Source of the DNA: an uncultured Opitutaceae bacterium
GTDB taxonomy: Bacteria > Verrucomicrobiota > Verrucomicrobiia > Opitutales > Opitutaceae
Direction of reading: 5' to 3'
DNA length: 53,010 nt
NCBI GenBank assembly: GCA_903891325.1
Contig: CAITEC010000115.1
Coordinates: 1-53,010 of the forward strand
The first letter of the stretch is position 1, and each line of letters begins with the position of its first letter. Under the pieces are notes generated by a model, which saw only the letters and a program-made list of their open reading frames with translations, was not told the DNA's origin and did not search any database. Below, one piece after another: positions 26,056 through 37,550 of this stretch. Position numbers and translations under genes: made by a program.

Positions 26056-26290
26056 CGAACCGGTCCGCACGAATCCGCCGGAAGCCCGGCCCCGGGATCC
26101 CCTTCATGGGATCACGCTGGAGGCAATGCTGACCCGGCTGGTTGAGCGGCTCGGCTGGAAGGAGATGGCCCTCGCAGTCGACGTGCGCTGCTTCAAGTTC
26201 GACCCGAGCGTTAAATCCAGCCTGCAGTTTCTCCGCCGCACGCCCTGGGCCCGCGCGAAGGTCGAGCAGTTGTACTTGAAGCACCGCTGA
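26048..26290 (+). CDS. VF530 (DUF2132) family DNA-binding protein
   Basis: An 80-residue basic protein from GTG 26048. The core [61 protein letters not shown] is the VF530/DUF2132 signature (NNPLHGxTLExIL, CFxxxPSIxSSLKFLRKTPWAR). The family has been reported to bind DNA. The physiological role is unknown. It overlaps the yhbY end by 8 nt. Confidence 0.9.
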   Translation: MPDEPVRTNPPEARPRDPLHGITLEAMLTRLVERLGWKEMALAVDVRCFKFDPSVKSSLQFLRRTPWARAKVEQLYLKHR

Positions 26291-26359
26291 CAAACAGGTC
26301 TGCTCGAGCCTCACCCCCTTTCAACCTCGCCACGCCCCGTCCCCGGGGCCGGCCCGCCC

Positions 26360-27838
26360 ATGCCCGACCAGAGCCCGCAACCCCCGGCGAAAGCGCTTCT
26401 GCGGCATATCGTGGGCTATTCGATGGGACAGGGGGCGATGTCGCTGACTTTCAACGGCATCTCGGCCTGCGCGATGCTCTATTACACGCAGGCGCTCGGG
26501 CTTTCCTTCGCGAAGGCCGGTGCCGCCTTCGCGATGGGCAGCCTCTGGGACGCGATCGTCGACCCGGCGCTGGGACACCTGAGCGACAACACCCACTCGC
26601 GCTGGGGCCGCCGGCTGCCGTACATTCTGGTCGGGGGGGTGATGATGGCCGCCAGCTTCTACCTTGTCTGGGCGGTTCCCCGCTTTGTGATCACCGGGGG
26701 CCATCTTTTTCTCTATGCCGCGACCGTCAATATTCTCTATCGCACATCCTTCGCGGTCTTCTCGGTGCCCTACGGTGCATTGGGATTCGAGATTTCCACC
26801 GATTATGTCCAGCGCTCCGAGCTCCAGGGCATCGGGTTCGCGATAAGCATGCTGGCGAACCTGGCCGGCCCCGCCCTTGGCTGGTACCTTTTCTTTCCCG
26901 AGAGCAAGGTGCGCGGCGGCCCGGAGGCGACGAGCGTGGCGGCAAATTTCCTGCACATGGGCACGGCCTTCACCATCGCCACGCTGGGATTCACCCTGAT
27001 CGTGGTCCTGACCACCCGCCGCTACATAAGCGATACCCGCGGCGTTGTTACCGGCACGGGCAACAGCCCGTCCGCCTTCTATCGGGACGTGCGCGAAATC
27101 CTCACCGACCGCTATCTCCGTCCGATCCTGATATTCTTCAGCACCGGCCTGACAGGAACGGTGTTTGTCGGAATGCTCCAGATGTACCTTTACGTCTATT
27201 TCCTGCACCTGACGTCCCTGGAGAAGACCTTTGTGCACGGCGGGGGCATGGTCATGTGCGGGCTGGGCGCGCTGCTGGCCAAGCCGCTCGTCCGGCTTTT
27301 CGACAAGAAGCGCACGGTCTGCATCGCGGCCGCGATTTCCGTGTGCGCGGACCTGCTGGCCGGGCTCATCTACCTCGGGGGCGCCGTGAAGCCGCTCGCC
27401 GTCTGGTCCCTGGGCGGCCACGTGATACCGGTTGGAATCATCGTTTACGGGGGCTGCGACATGGTCAACTGGCTCGGGGTCGGGATCTACATTCCGGTCA
27501 TCATGTCCATGGTCGCCGACACGGCGGAGATCGACGACCTTCACTCGGGGATCCGCAAGGACGGCGGCTATTCCGCGGTCTTCGCCTTCATCAACAAGCT
27601 GGTGCAGTCCGCGGCCGGCCTGATTGCCGGCTGGTGCCTGACCCTCGTCGGGTTCGTTCCGGGAAGCGACACGCAGGGCGCGAGCGCGATCGGGGGCCTT
27701 GTCTACCTTACCTTCGGGCTGGGGGCCTTCTTCACCTTCCTGATGATCCCGATCGCGCTGCCCTATCCGATCGACCGGGACTTCATGGCCAAGATCAAGG
27801 CGGCGCTGGCGTTGAGGCGGTCCGGGCGCCCATCATAG
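26360..27838 (+). CDS. GPH-family sugar:cation symporter (MFS)
   Basis: A 492-residue, 12-helix transporter. MSLWDAIVDPALGHLSDNTHSRWGRRLPYILVGG-type sequence (residues about 66-96) carries the family motif with the cation-binding Asp pair of MelB-like carriers and the GRRxPY loop. VPYGALGFEISTDYVQRSEL is the second hallmark, followed by FINKLVQSAAGLIAGW near the end. GPH carriers import glycosides, pentoses or hexuronides with H+ or Na+. The substrate cannot be read from context: it stands alone before the thiamine operon. Confidence 0.88.
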   Translation: MPDQSPQPPAKALLRHIVGYSMGQGAMSLTFNGISACAMLYYTQALGLSFAKAGAAFAMGSLWDAIVDPALGHLSDNTHSRWGRRLPYILVGGVMMAASFYLVWAVPRFVITGGHLFLYAATVNILYRTSFAVFSVPYGALGFEISTDYVQRSELQGIGFAISMLANLAGPALGWYLFFPESKVRGGPEATSVAANFLHMGTAFTIATLGFTLIVVLTTRRYISDTRGVVTGTGNSPSAFYRDVREILTDRYLRPILIFFSTGLTGTVFVGMLQMYLYVYFLHLTSLEKTFVHGGGMVMCGLGALLAKPLVRLFDKKRTVCIAAAISVCADLLAGLIYLGGAVKPLAVWSLGGHVIPVGIIVYGGCDMVNWLGVGIYIPVIMSMVADTAEIDDLHSGIRKDGGYSAVFAFINKLVQSAAGLIAGWCLTLVGFVPGSDTQGASAIGGLVYLTFGLGAFFTFLMIPIALPYPIDRDFMAKIKAALALRRSGRPS

Positions 27839-27881
27839 ACTCTTGCCAAAGCCGGGAATTGGGATTTCGTTACTCCCAACC

Positions 27882-29998
<2,117 letters not shown>

Positions 29999-30005
29999 GG
30001 CGACC

Positions 30006-30224
30006 ATGGCGACGGCAACGGAGACAATCCTCGTGAACGACCGGGCCCGGGCCCTCCGCCCGGGGGAGACCCTGGCCGGCCTGGTCGCGGAGCTCGGGCT
30101 CGCGGACCGCAGGGGCGTCGCCGTGGCGGTGAACGGCTCCGTCGTGCCGCGCCTGCGGTGGGCGGCGCGGATCCTGGGCCCGGATGACCGGATCCTGGTC
30201 ATCCAGGCGACGCAGGGAGGCTGA
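30006..30224 (+). CDS. thiS: Sulfur carrier protein ThiS
   Basis: A 72-residue ubiquitin-fold sulfur carrier (ILVNDRARALRPGETLAGLVAELGL, VAVAVNGSVVPRLRWAARILGPDDRILVIQATQGG) ending in the diagnostic Gly-Gly that is adenylated and thiocarboxylated. ATG 30006 lies 7 nt after thiC, with GAGG as ribosome-binding site. An earlier in-frame start would overlap thiC. The likely partner is the ThiF-rhodanese protein downstream. Confidence 0.93.
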   Translation: MATATETILVNDRARALRPGETLAGLVAELGLADRRGVAVAVNGSVVPRLRWAARILGPDDRILVIQATQGG

Positions 30225-30236
30225 ACCTGAACCACC

Positions 30237-30887
30237 ATGGCCCTCGATCCCTCCCGGCGATTCCCCCTGATGAGCATCACCCAGAACGGCGTGGCGATGG
30301 GCCATGCCGAGCAGGCTGCGCGGCTCTGCGCGGCGGGAGTGCGTTGGATCCAATTGCGGATGAAGGATGCGCCCCGGGATGCGTGGCTTTCGACCGCCCG
30401 CGAGGTCGCGGCGACTTGCCGGGCGCACGGCGCCATTTGCATCATCAACGACAGCGTGGACATCGCGCTGGAGGTCGGGGCCGATGGCGCGCATCTCGGC
30501 CGGACGGACCTTGACTGGACGGAGGCCCGCCGGCGCCTCGGTCCGGACCGGATCCTGGGCGGGACGGTCAACTACGCCTGGGAGGCCGAGCGCGCGGTGA
30601 AGGCAGGATGCCTCGACTATGTCGGGGTGGGCCCGCTGCGCTTCACCCGGACGAAGAAGGAACTCGCGCCGCTCCAGGGCTTCGAGGGCATCCGGACCCT
30701 GGTCGGGATCCTGGGAGGCATCCCCGCGTGGGCGATCGGGGGAATCGAGGTCGCCGACCTGCCCGAGCTGCGCCGGACCGGCGTCGCGGGAACGGCGGTG
30801 TGCTCCGCCCTGCTTCGGGGTGGCGCCGTCAATGAGAACGTCCGCGCCTTCCTCGATGCGTGGCCCAGCGAGGTCCTTTCTTCATGA
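30237..30887 (+). CDS. thiE: Thiamine-phosphate synthase ThiE
   Basis: A 216-residue TIM-barrel enzyme joining HMP-PP and thiazole phosphate. Family marks are [16 protein letters not shown] (the QLRxK pyrophosphate-binding region), [40 protein letters not shown] and [31 protein letters not shown]. The stop overlaps the thiG start by ATGA. Confidence 0.93.
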   Translation: MALDPSRRFPLMSITQNGVAMGHAEQAARLCAAGVRWIQLRMKDAPRDAWLSTAREVAATCRAHGAICIINDSVDIALEVGADGAHLGRTDLDWTEARRRLGPDRILGGTVNYAWEAERAVKAGCLDYVGVGPLRFTRTKKELAPLQGFEGIRTLVGILGGIPAWAIGGIEVADLPELRRTGVAGTAVCSALLRGGAVNENVRAFLDAWPSEVLSS

Positions 30888-31669
30888 GCGCCAAGCCCCT
30901 GGTCATCGCCGGAGTCGCATTCTCATCCCGCCTTTTCGTGGGCACCGGGAAATTCAGCTCAAACGCGGCGATGCGGGCGAGCCTCGCGGCCTCCGGCACC
31001 CAGCTGGTGACCGTGGCGCTGCGGCGCGTCCACGCCGCCGGTACCCCCGGCGACGGGCCCGAGGACATCCTCGGTCACCTGGACACGGACCGCTACCGGC
31101 TCCTGCCCAACACCTCGGGGGTTCGCGACGCCCGTGAGGCGATCCTCGCCGCCGAGCTCGCGCGCGAGGCGCTGGAGACAAACTGGCTGAAGCTGGAGAT
31201 CCACCCGGACCCGAAGTACCTCATGCCCGACCCCGTCGAGACCCTGCGGGCGACCGCGGAGCTCGTGAAGCGGGGCTTCATCGTCCTGCCCTACATCCAT
31301 GCCGACCCGGTCGTGTGCAAGCAGCTCGAGGAGGCGGGGGCGGCGGCGGTGATGCCGCTTGGCGCGCCGATCGGGAGCAACCGCGGGCTCGAGTCCCGCG
31401 CTTTCCTGGAAATCATCATCGCGCAGAGCCGGGTGCCGGTCGTGGTCGACGCCGGGCTCGGGGTTCCATCGCACGCGGCTGCCGCGCTCGAGATGGGCGC
31501 GGACGCGGTCCTGGTGAACACGGCAATCGCGGCGGCCGCAGACCCGGTGGCGATGGCGGAGGCCTTTTGCCGCGGCGTCGAGGCCGGCCGCCTGGCCTTC
31601 GAGGCGGGGTTCGCGGGGCCCGGTGCCGCGCAGTCGACCTCGCCGCTGACGGAGTTTCTCACACGATGA
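30884..31669 (+). CDS. thiG: Thiazole synthase ThiG
   Basis: A 261-residue TIM barrel that makes the thiazole from DXP, dehydroglycine and ThiS thiocarboxylate. It has [21 protein letters not shown], the Schiff-base lysine in [32 protein letters not shown] and [33 protein letters not shown]. The start ATG 30884 overlaps the thiE stop and the end overlaps thiH (both ATGA), so the three are coupled. Confidence 0.95.
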   Translation: MSAKPLVIAGVAFSSRLFVGTGKFSSNAAMRASLAASGTQLVTVALRRVHAAGTPGDGPEDILGHLDTDRYRLLPNTSGVRDAREAILAAELAREALETNWLKLEIHPDPKYLMPDPVETLRATAELVKRGFIVLPYIHADPVVCKQLEEAGAAAVMPLGAPIGSNRGLESRAFLEIIIAQSRVPVVVDAGLGVPSHAAAALEMGADAVLVNTAIAAAADPVAMAEAFCRGVEAGRLAFEAGFAGPGAAQSTSPLTEFLTR

Positions 31670-32781
31670 GCTTCCTGGAGACCTGGCGGGAGCACGACTT
31701 CGAGTCGGTCGGCCGGATGATCGCCGGCCGGACGGAGGCGGACGTGCGGCGCGCGCTGGGAGCCCGCCGGAGGGACTTGAACGACCTGGCGGCGCTCCTT
31801 TCGCCGGCCGCCGCCCCCTTCCTGGAGGAGATGGCCCAGGCGAGCCACCGGCTGACCGTGGAGCGCTTCGGGCGGACAATGCAGCTCTACGCGCCGCTCT
31901 ACCTGTCGAATGTCTGCTCGAACATCTGCACCTACTGTGGTTTCAGCGCCGAGAACCGGATACCGCGGAAGATACTCAACGATGCGGAGATCCTTGCGGA
32001 GGCGGCCGCCCTGCGGGCCCGCGGGTTCGACCACGTGCTCCTGGTCACCGGCGAGGCGGGTCGCGTGGGCCGCGACTACCTCGCGAACGCGCTGCGGCTG
32101 CTGCGACCCCGTTTTGCGAGCCTTTCAATGGAAGTGCAGCCGCTCGAGCAGGAGGAATACGCCTCGCTGGCCGGCGAGGGGCTGAGCTCGGTCCTTGTCT
32201 ACCAGGAGACCTACGACGCGGCCGCCTACGGGCGGCACCACCTGAAGGGGCCCAAGGCGGACATCGCGTACCGGCTCGAGACGCCCGACCGGCTCGGCCG
32301 CGCCGGGCTGAAGAAGATCGGGCTGGGGGCGCTTTTTGGCCTGAGCGACTGGCGGGCCGACGCTTGGTTTGTCGGATTGCACCTGGGCTACCTCGAGCGG
32401 ACCTATTGGCGGACTCGCTACAGCATCTCCTTCCCGCGGCTGCGGCCGCACGCGGGCGAGGCGACCACGCTCACCCCCTTCGACGAGCGCGACCTGGTCC
32501 AGGCCGCATGCGCCTTCCGGCTTCTCAGCCCGGAGGCCGAGCTGTCGCTTTCAACCCGGGAGAGCGCCGCTTTCCGCGACCGGGCGTTCCGGTTGGGCTT
32601 CACGTCCATGAGCGCGGGCTCGAAGACCAACCCCGGGGGCTACGCGAGCGAGCCGGAGTCGCTCGAGCAATTTGCGATCGACGACGAGCGCAGCCCCGCG
32701 GAGGTCGCCGCCACCCTGGGACGCTCGGGGTACGACCCGGTATGGAAGGACTGGGACCCCACTTACGACGGCCATGGCTGA
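31666..32781 (+). CDS. thiH: 2-iminoacetate synthase ThiH
   Basis: A 371-residue radical SAM enzyme that cleaves tyrosine to dehydroglycine, so thiazole formation here follows the anaerobic-compatible ThiH route rather than glycine oxidase ThiO. The cluster motif is CSNICTYC (C84, C88, C91). Other marks are [64 protein letters not shown] and the C-terminal DWDPTYDG. It starts at ATG 31666 (ATGA overlap with thiG) and overlaps thiF by 8 nt. Confidence 0.95.
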   Translation: MSFLETWREHDFESVGRMIAGRTEADVRRALGARRRDLNDLAALLSPAAAPFLEEMAQASHRLTVERFGRTMQLYAPLYLSNVCSNICTYCGFSAENRIPRKILNDAEILAEAAALRARGFDHVLLVTGEAGRVGRDYLANALRLLRPRFASLSMEVQPLEQEEYASLAGEGLSSVLVYQETYDAAAYGRHHLKGPKADIAYRLETPDRLGRAGLKKIGLGALFGLSDWRADAWFVGLHLGYLERTYWRTRYSISFPRLRPHAGEATTLTPFDERDLVQAACAFRLLSPEAELSLSTRESAAFRDRAFRLGFTSMSAGSKTNPGGYASEPESLEQFAIDDERSPAEVAATLGRSGYDPVWKDWDPTYDGHG

Positions 32782-33868
32782 GTCATTTGATCCGAGGGAG
32801 ACGGCCCGCTACCAGAGGCACTTTTCGCTGACGGGATTCGGCCCGGTCGGCCAGGAGCGGCTGAAGGCGGCCACCGTCCTGGTCGTCGGTGCGGGCGGAC
32901 TGGGGTGCCCGGCGCTGCTCTACCTGGCGGCCGCGGGCGTTGGCCGGATCGTCGTCGTGGACGATGACCGCGTGGAGGCCTCAAACCTCCAGAGGCAGAC
33001 GCTCTTTACCGAGGCAGATGTCGGCGATTTGAAGGCGGCGGCGGCGGCGCGAAGGCTCACCGCGCTCAATTCGCTGATCCGGGTCGAGGGCCGCGCGGTC
33101 CGCTTCAACCGGGGGAACGCGATCGAGTTGGTTTCCGCCTGCGATGTCGTCGTCGACGGATCCGACAATTTCGCCACGCGCTACCTGGTCAACGACGCCT
33201 GCGTCCTCGCGGGGAAGCCCTTTGTCTTCGGGGCGGTGCAGGGTTTCGAGGGGCAGCTCAGCGTCTTCAACTGGCGCAACGGGCCCACCTACCGCTGCCT
33301 CTTTCCCGAGCCGCCGGCCGCAGGGACGGTTCCAAATTGCGCGGAGGCGGGCGTCCTGGGGGTGCTCCCCGGGCTCATCGGAACCGCCCAGGCCTGCGAG
33401 GCGATCAAGCTATTGGCGGGCATCGGCGAGCCGCTGTCCGGCCGGCTGCTCCTCTGGGACGCGCTGGCGATGACCGTCCGGACCGTCGCCCTCGATCCCG
33501 ATCCGGCCAGCCGGGCGATCACCGGCCTGCCGCCGGAGGGCTATGGGGAGACCTGCGCCGTCCCCGACGAAATTCCCATGGAAATCGAACCCGAGGTATT
33601 ACGCACAGCAACGAAACTGCCGCAGCTCATGGACGTTCGCGAAGGCTGGGAGCGCGCGCAGGGGGCCATCAATCCCTCCGTGCACGTGCCGCTGGGGCGG
33701 CTCGAGCGCGGCGAGGCGGACAAGGAGCTTGCAACCCTCGACCCGGAGGCGCCGCTGGTTGTTTATTGCGCCCACGGGAGGCGGAGCCTGAGGGCCGCGG
33801 CGATCCTTCGGGATCGTCATGGCTTCAAGCAGGTGTCGAGCCTGCGCGGCGGGTTTTCCGAGTATTGA
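32774..33868 (+). CDS. thiF: ThiF/MoeB-type adenylyltransferase fused to a C-terminal rhodanese domain
   Basis: A 364-residue E1-like enzyme. Residues about 1-245 are the adenylation domain: RYQRHFSLTGFGPVGQERLK, VVGAGGLGCPALLYLAAAGVGRIVVVDDD, SNLQRQTLF, DGSDNFATRYLVNDAC and VPNCAEAGVLGVLPGLIG with the conserved Cys. Residues about 270-364 are a rhodanese domain (PQLMDVREGWERAQGAINPSVHVPL, then the active loop CAHGRRS). This MoeZ-like arrangement can adenylate ThiS and deliver sulfur within one protein. No CxxC zinc pairs of E. coli ThiF are seen. It might also serve MoaD. Confidence 0.9.
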   Translation: MAESFDPRETARYQRHFSLTGFGPVGQERLKAATVLVVGAGGLGCPALLYLAAAGVGRIVVVDDDRVEASNLQRQTLFTEADVGDLKAAAAARRLTALNSLIRVEGRAVRFNRGNAIELVSACDVVVDGSDNFATRYLVNDACVLAGKPFVFGAVQGFEGQLSVFNWRNGPTYRCLFPEPPAAGTVPNCAEAGVLGVLPGLIGTAQACEAIKLLAGIGEPLSGRLLLWDALAMTVRTVALDPDPASRAITGLPPEGYGETCAVPDEIPMEIEPEVLRTATKLPQLMDVREGWERAQGAINPSVHVPLGRLERGEADKELATLDPEAPLVVYCAHGRRSLRAAAILRDRHGFKQVSSLRGGFSEY

Positions 33869-33874
33869 TTCATC

Positions 33875-34669
33875 ATGTCCGAGAGCCGCATTCCCTGTGT
33901 CCTGTCGATTGCGGGCTCCGACAGCGGCTCGGGCGCAGGCGTTCAAGCGGACGCCCGGACGATTCATGCGCTCGGGGGGTACGCACTGACGGCAATCACT
34001 GCAATAACCGCTCAAAATAGCCGCGGAATTGTAAAATGGCGACCTGTCGAAAAATCGATGATTTTGGCCCAAATTGGGGCTATTTTGGCCGATTTTGACG
34101 TAAAAACAGCCAAAATAGGCCTAATTCCCAATAGTGAGATCGCACGGGAATTGGCCCGTTTTCTAGCCCCATTTTCAGCCTTATCCCTGGTGGTGGACCC
34201 TGTGATCGGCTCGACGAGCGGCACGCGCTTCCTGTCCCGCGAGGGCGTGCGAGAACTGAAGCGCCGGCTCCTTCCGCTGGCCGCGCTGGTGACCCCGAAC
34301 TGGCCGGAGGCGGAGGAACTCACCGGATTGCGGGTGCGTTCCGATAGGCAGGCCGAAGCCGCGGCGCTGGCGCTTTCCCAGGAATGCGGCTGCGCCGTCC
34401 TGGTCAAGGGCGGCCACGGGCCCGGGCGCGTGTGCCGGGACTGCCTGGTGACCCGCGACGGCCGGATCCGGTGGTACTCAAGCCCGCGAGTCATCACGCG
34501 GAACACGCACGGGACGGGCTGCGTCCTGTCCGCGGGCATTGCGCTCGGACTCGCGAAGGGGTTGTCGCTGCCGGCAGCGGTGGCAGCAGCACGACGATTT
34601 CTTGTGACGAGCCTGAAGAAAAATAGGAAGGTCCGCCTTGGCGGCGGCCGCGGCCCGGCGCTGCCGTAA
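33875..34669 (+). CDS. thiD: Hydroxymethylpyrimidine/phosphomethylpyrimidine kinase ThiD
   Basis: A 264-residue ribokinase-fold kinase phosphorylating HMP and HMP-P. Marks are VLSIAGSDSGSGAGVQADARTIHALGGYALTAITAITAQNS, KIGLIPNSEIARELA, VVDPVIGSTSGT, VTPNWPEAEELTG, VLVKGGHG and the anion hole NTHGTGCVLSAGIA. It is last gene of the thi operon and ends 4 nt from the convergent sucD stop. Bases 34010-34180 are strikingly A/T-rich and repetitive compared with the neighbours, while the reading frame stays intact. Confidence 0.94.
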   Translation: MSESRIPCVLSIAGSDSGSGAGVQADARTIHALGGYALTAITAITAQNSRGIVKWRPVEKSMILAQIGAILADFDVKTAKIGLIPNSEIARELARFLAPFSALSLVVDPVIGSTSGTRFLSREGVRELKRRLLPLAALVTPNWPEAEELTGLRVRSDRQAEAAALALSQECGCAVLVKGGHGPGRVCRDCLVTRDGRIRWYSSPRVITRNTHGTGCVLSAGIALGLAKGLSLPAAVAAARRFLVTSLKKNRKVRLGGGRGPALP

Positions 34670-34673
34670 TCCG

Positions 34674-35597
34674 CTAGCTCAGCGTCACGCCCCGGGCCTT
34701 GGCGGCGCGGATGAGCGCGTCGGCCATGTCCGAGGGCGTTTCCGCGACCTCGATCCCGCACTCCCTGAAGACGGCGATCTTGGCGGCGGCCGTGTCCTCG
34801 GTGCCTCCGACGATCGCCCCGGCGTGGCCCATCCGCCGGCCGGCCGGCGCGGTCGACCCGGCGATGAAGCCGGCCACCGGCTTGCGGCAGTTCTGCTTGA
34901 TCCAGCGCGCGGCCTCGACCTCGGCCGTGCCGCCGATCTCGCCGATGACGACCATGCCGACCGTGTCGGGGTCGTCGTTGAACAGCTTTATGACATCAAG
35001 GTGCGAAGTCCCGTTGACCGGGTCGCCGCCGATCCCCACGCAGGTGCTCTGGCCGATATTTCGGGTGGTGAGCTGGAAGACCGCCTCGTAGGTGAGCGTT
35101 CCGGAGCGGGAGACGACCCCGACATGGCCCTTGCGGTGGATGTAGCCGGGCGCGATTCCGATCCGGCACCCGCCCTGGGAGCCCTCGCCGGTGCCGGGCG
35201 TGACGATGCCCGGGCAGTTCGGGCCGACAAGCCGCGTGCGCGAGCCCTGCATCGCGCGCTTCACGCGCACCATGTCGCGGACGGGAATCCCCTCGGTGAT
35301 CGCGACGGCCAGGTCCAGCCGCGCGTCCGCGCACTCGAGGATCGCGTCGGCCGCGAAGGCCGGGGGAACGAAGATCGCGGACACCGAGGCGCCGGTGGCC
35401 GAGGCCGCGTCCGCCACGGAGTTGAAAATGGGAACGCGGTGGCCGGCATGCTCGAAGAACTGGCCGCCCTTGCCGGGCGTGACCCCGGCGACGACGCGGG
35501 TGCCGTAGTCGAGCGAGAGCTGGGCGTGGCGCGCGCCAAAGGCACCGGTGATGCCCTGGACCATGATGCGCGAGTCGGGTGCGACGAGAATGGACAT
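34674..35597 (-). CDS. sucD: Succinyl-CoA synthetase alpha subunit
   Basis: A 307-residue subunit with the CoA-binding N-terminus (RIMVQGITGAFGARHAQLSLDYGTRVVAGVTPGKGG), AVAITEGIPVRDM, GPNCPGIVTPG, VGVVSRSGTLTYEAV and GIGGDPVNGTSHLDVI. The phosphohistidine is H258 in RRMGHAGAIVGG. A small insertion (GTGEGSQGGC) lies after IVTP, where relatives go directly to xxKIGI. It is last of the minus-strand run and 5 nt after sucC. Confidence 0.95.
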   Translation of the reverse strand: MSILVAPDSRIMVQGITGAFGARHAQLSLDYGTRVVAGVTPGKGGQFFEHAGHRVPIFNSVADAASATGASVSAIFVPPAFAADAILECADARLDLAVAITEGIPVRDMVRVKRAMQGSRTRLVGPNCPGIVTPGTGEGSQGGCRIGIAPGYIHRKGHVGVVSRSGTLTYEAVFQLTTRNIGQSTCVGIGGDPVNGTSHLDVIKLFNDDPDTVGMVVIGEIGGTAEVEAARWIKQNCRKPVAGFIAGSTAPAGRRMGHAGAIVGGTEDTAAAKIAVFRECGIEVAETPSDMADALIRAAKARGVTLS

Positions 35598-35602
35598 AAA
35601 GA

Positions 35603-36784
35603 TTAGGCGACGAGTTTTACGATCTTGCCGGCCGCGTCGGCCATCGAGTCGCCGCTGGTGATCGGCAGGCCCGAGTCGGCGAGCGTCTTCTTGCCGGCGA
35701 CCACGTTGTTTCCCTCCAGGCGGACGACGAGGGGCATCTTCAGCCCCGTCTCCCTCACCGCCTCCACGATACCCAGCGCGATCACATTGCAGTCCATGAT
35801 CCCGCCGAAGATGTTCACGAAGATCCCCTTCACGTGCGGGTCGCCCAGGATGATCCTGAAGGCGGCCGACACCTGCTCCTTCGTGGCCCCGCCGCCCACG
35901 TCGAGGAAGTTGGCGGGGTTGCCGCCGAAGTGCTTGATGATGTCCATCGTGCTCATGGCCAGGCCGGCGCCGTTCACCAGGCAGGCGATGTTCCCGTCGA
36001 GGGCGATGTAGGAGAGACCGGCCTTGGAGGCCTCGACCTCCTTGGGGTCCTCCTCATTGAGGTCGCGCAGGGCCAGGATCTCCGGGTGGCGGAAGAGGGC
36101 GTTGTCGTCGAAGGACACCTTTGCGTCGAGGGCCAGCGTCCCGCCGGCGGGGGTCGTGATGAGGGGGTTGATCTCGATCATCGACGCGTCGGTCTCCCAG
36201 AACATCGCGTAGAGGCTGCGGATCAGCTTGCCGGCGCTCTTCGCCTCGGCGGGGTTGAAGCCCAGCTTGAAGATGATCTCGCGCACCTGGAAGTCGGCCA
36301 GCCCGTAGGCCGGGTCGACGAGCACCTTGTGAAGCTTCTCGGGCGTCTCGTGCGCCACCTTCTCGATCTCCACGCCGCCCTCGGTCGAGGCGACGATGAC
36401 CGGCCGGGACGTTGCGCGGTCCAGGAGGATCGCCAGGTAGTACTCCTTCTTGATCGCGCTCGCCTCCGTGAAATAAAGCGCGCGAACCACCCGGCCGGCC
36501 GGGCCGGTCTGGGCGGTGACCAGGGTGTTGCCGAGCATCCGGCCGGCGATCTCCCTTGCCTCGGCCTTGGTCGGGCAGAACTTCACACCGCCCTTGAAAC
36601 CGTCCTTGAAGGTGCCCTTGCCGCGGCCGCCCGCATGGATCTGCGCCTTCACCATGGTCGGCCCCTCGGGCAGCCGGGCGAGGGCCGCGTCGATCTCCCC
36701 GGCGGTGCGCGCCGCGGCGCCGGCGGAAACCGGGACGCCGAATTTTTCAAAGAGGGCCTTTGCCTGGTATTCGTGGACGTTCAT
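35603..36784 (-). CDS. sucC: Succinyl-CoA synthetase beta subunit
   Basis: A 393-residue ATP-grasp subunit. Marks are MNVHEYQAKALFEKFGVPV, VKAQIHAGGRGKG, LGNTLVTAQTGPAGR, IVASTEGGVEIE, ASMIEINPLI, ALDAKVSFDDNALFRHPEI and NIFGGIMDCNVIALGIVEA. With SucD it makes ATP or GTP from succinyl-CoA in the TCA cycle. It starts 10 nt after rph. Confidence 0.96.
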   Translation of the reverse strand: MNVHEYQAKALFEKFGVPVSAGAAARTAGEIDAALARLPEGPTMVKAQIHAGGRGKGTFKDGFKGGVKFCPTKAEAREIAGRMLGNTLVTAQTGPAGRVVRALYFTEASAIKKEYYLAILLDRATSRPVIVASTEGGVEIEKVAHETPEKLHKVLVDPAYGLADFQVREIIFKLGFNPAEAKSAGKLIRSLYAMFWETDASMIEINPLITTPAGGTLALDAKVSFDDNALFRHPEILALRDLNEEDPKEVEASKAGLSYIALDGNIACLVNGAGLAMSTMDIIKHFGGNPANFLDVGGGATKEQVSAAFRIILGDPHVKGIFVNIFGGIMDCNVIALGIVEAVRETGLKMPLVVRLEGNNVVAGKKTLADSGLPITSGDSMADAAGKIVKLVA

Positions 36785-36794
36785 GGAAGGGTCG

Positions 36795-37550
36795 CTAGGG
36801 CTTGAGGAGCTGCTGGGCCAGGAAGGCCCCCTGGATGGAGGCGAGCTCGCGGAGGCCCTTCTGGGCCAGGACGAGGAGGGCCTGGAGCTGGTCGTTGGAA
36901 AAGGTGGTCTCCTCGCCGGCCCCCTGGACCTCGACGAAGCGGTTCTGGCCGGTCATGACGACGTTGAAGTCGACCTCCGCGTCCTTGTCCTCGACGTAGG
37001 CCAGGTCGATGAGCTCGCGGCCGGCGACGACCCCGACGCTCACCGCGGCCACGGAGTCGGCGATCGGGTTCTCCGGGATCCTGCGCGCGTCGACCAGCTT
37101 CTGGACGGCGAGGCGCGCGGCGAGGTAGGCGCCGGTGATCGCCGCGGTCCGCGTGCCGCCATCGGCCTGGAGGACGTCGCAGTCGACCCACAGGGTGTTT
37201 TGCCCGAGCTTCTGGAGGTTGACCACCGCGCGCAGCGAGCGGCCGATCAGGCGCTGGATCTCGACGGTCCGTCCGTCGATCCGGCCCTTTGCGATGTCGC
37301 GCGGCTTCCGCTCGAGCGTGGAGTAGGGCAGCATCGAGTACTCGGCCGTCAGCCAGCCGCCCTTGACCCCCTGCTGCTTCATCCATCCGGGGACGTTGGG
37401 CTCGATCGTCGCCGCGCAGATCACCTGGGTCGAGCCGAAGCCCACGAGGACCGAGCCGGTGGCGTAGGGAGCGACTCCCGCCTTGAGCGTTATGGGCCGC
37501 AGCTGGTCGCTGTGGCGTCCATCCGCCCGGACAAAGGGGGCGTCAGTCAT
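36795..37550 (-). CDS. rph: Ribonuclease PH
   Basis: A 251-residue phosphorolytic 3'-exoribonuclease that trims tRNA 3' ends. Marks are RADGRHSDQLRPITLKAGVAPYATGSVLVGFGSTQVICAATIE, GWLTAEYSMLPYSTLERKPRD, RTVEIQRLIGRSLRAVV, VDCDVLQADGGTRTAAITGAY and NVVMTGQNRFVEVQGAGEE. It overlaps hprK by 8 nt (upstream gene on the same strand). Confidence 0.96.
   Translation of the reverse strand: MTDAPFVRADGRHSDQLRPITLKAGVAPYATGSVLVGFGSTQVICAATIEPNVPGWMKQQGVKGGWLTAEYSMLPYSTLERKPRDIAKGRIDGRTVEIQRLIGRSLRAVVNLQKLGQNTLWVDCDVLQADGGTRTAAITGAYLAARLAVQKLVDARRIPENPIADSVAAVSVGVVAGRELIDLAYVEDKDAEVDFNVVMTGQNRFVEVQGAGEETTFSNDQLQALLVLAQKGLRELASIQGAFLAQQLLKP

Noticed and set aside
25707..27870. Similar strings CCGGAAATTGGGATTT (about 25708) and CCGGGAATTGGGATTT (about 27852)
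   Set aside because: One mismatch over 16 nt is noteworthy, but with only two copies and no structure I do not call an element.
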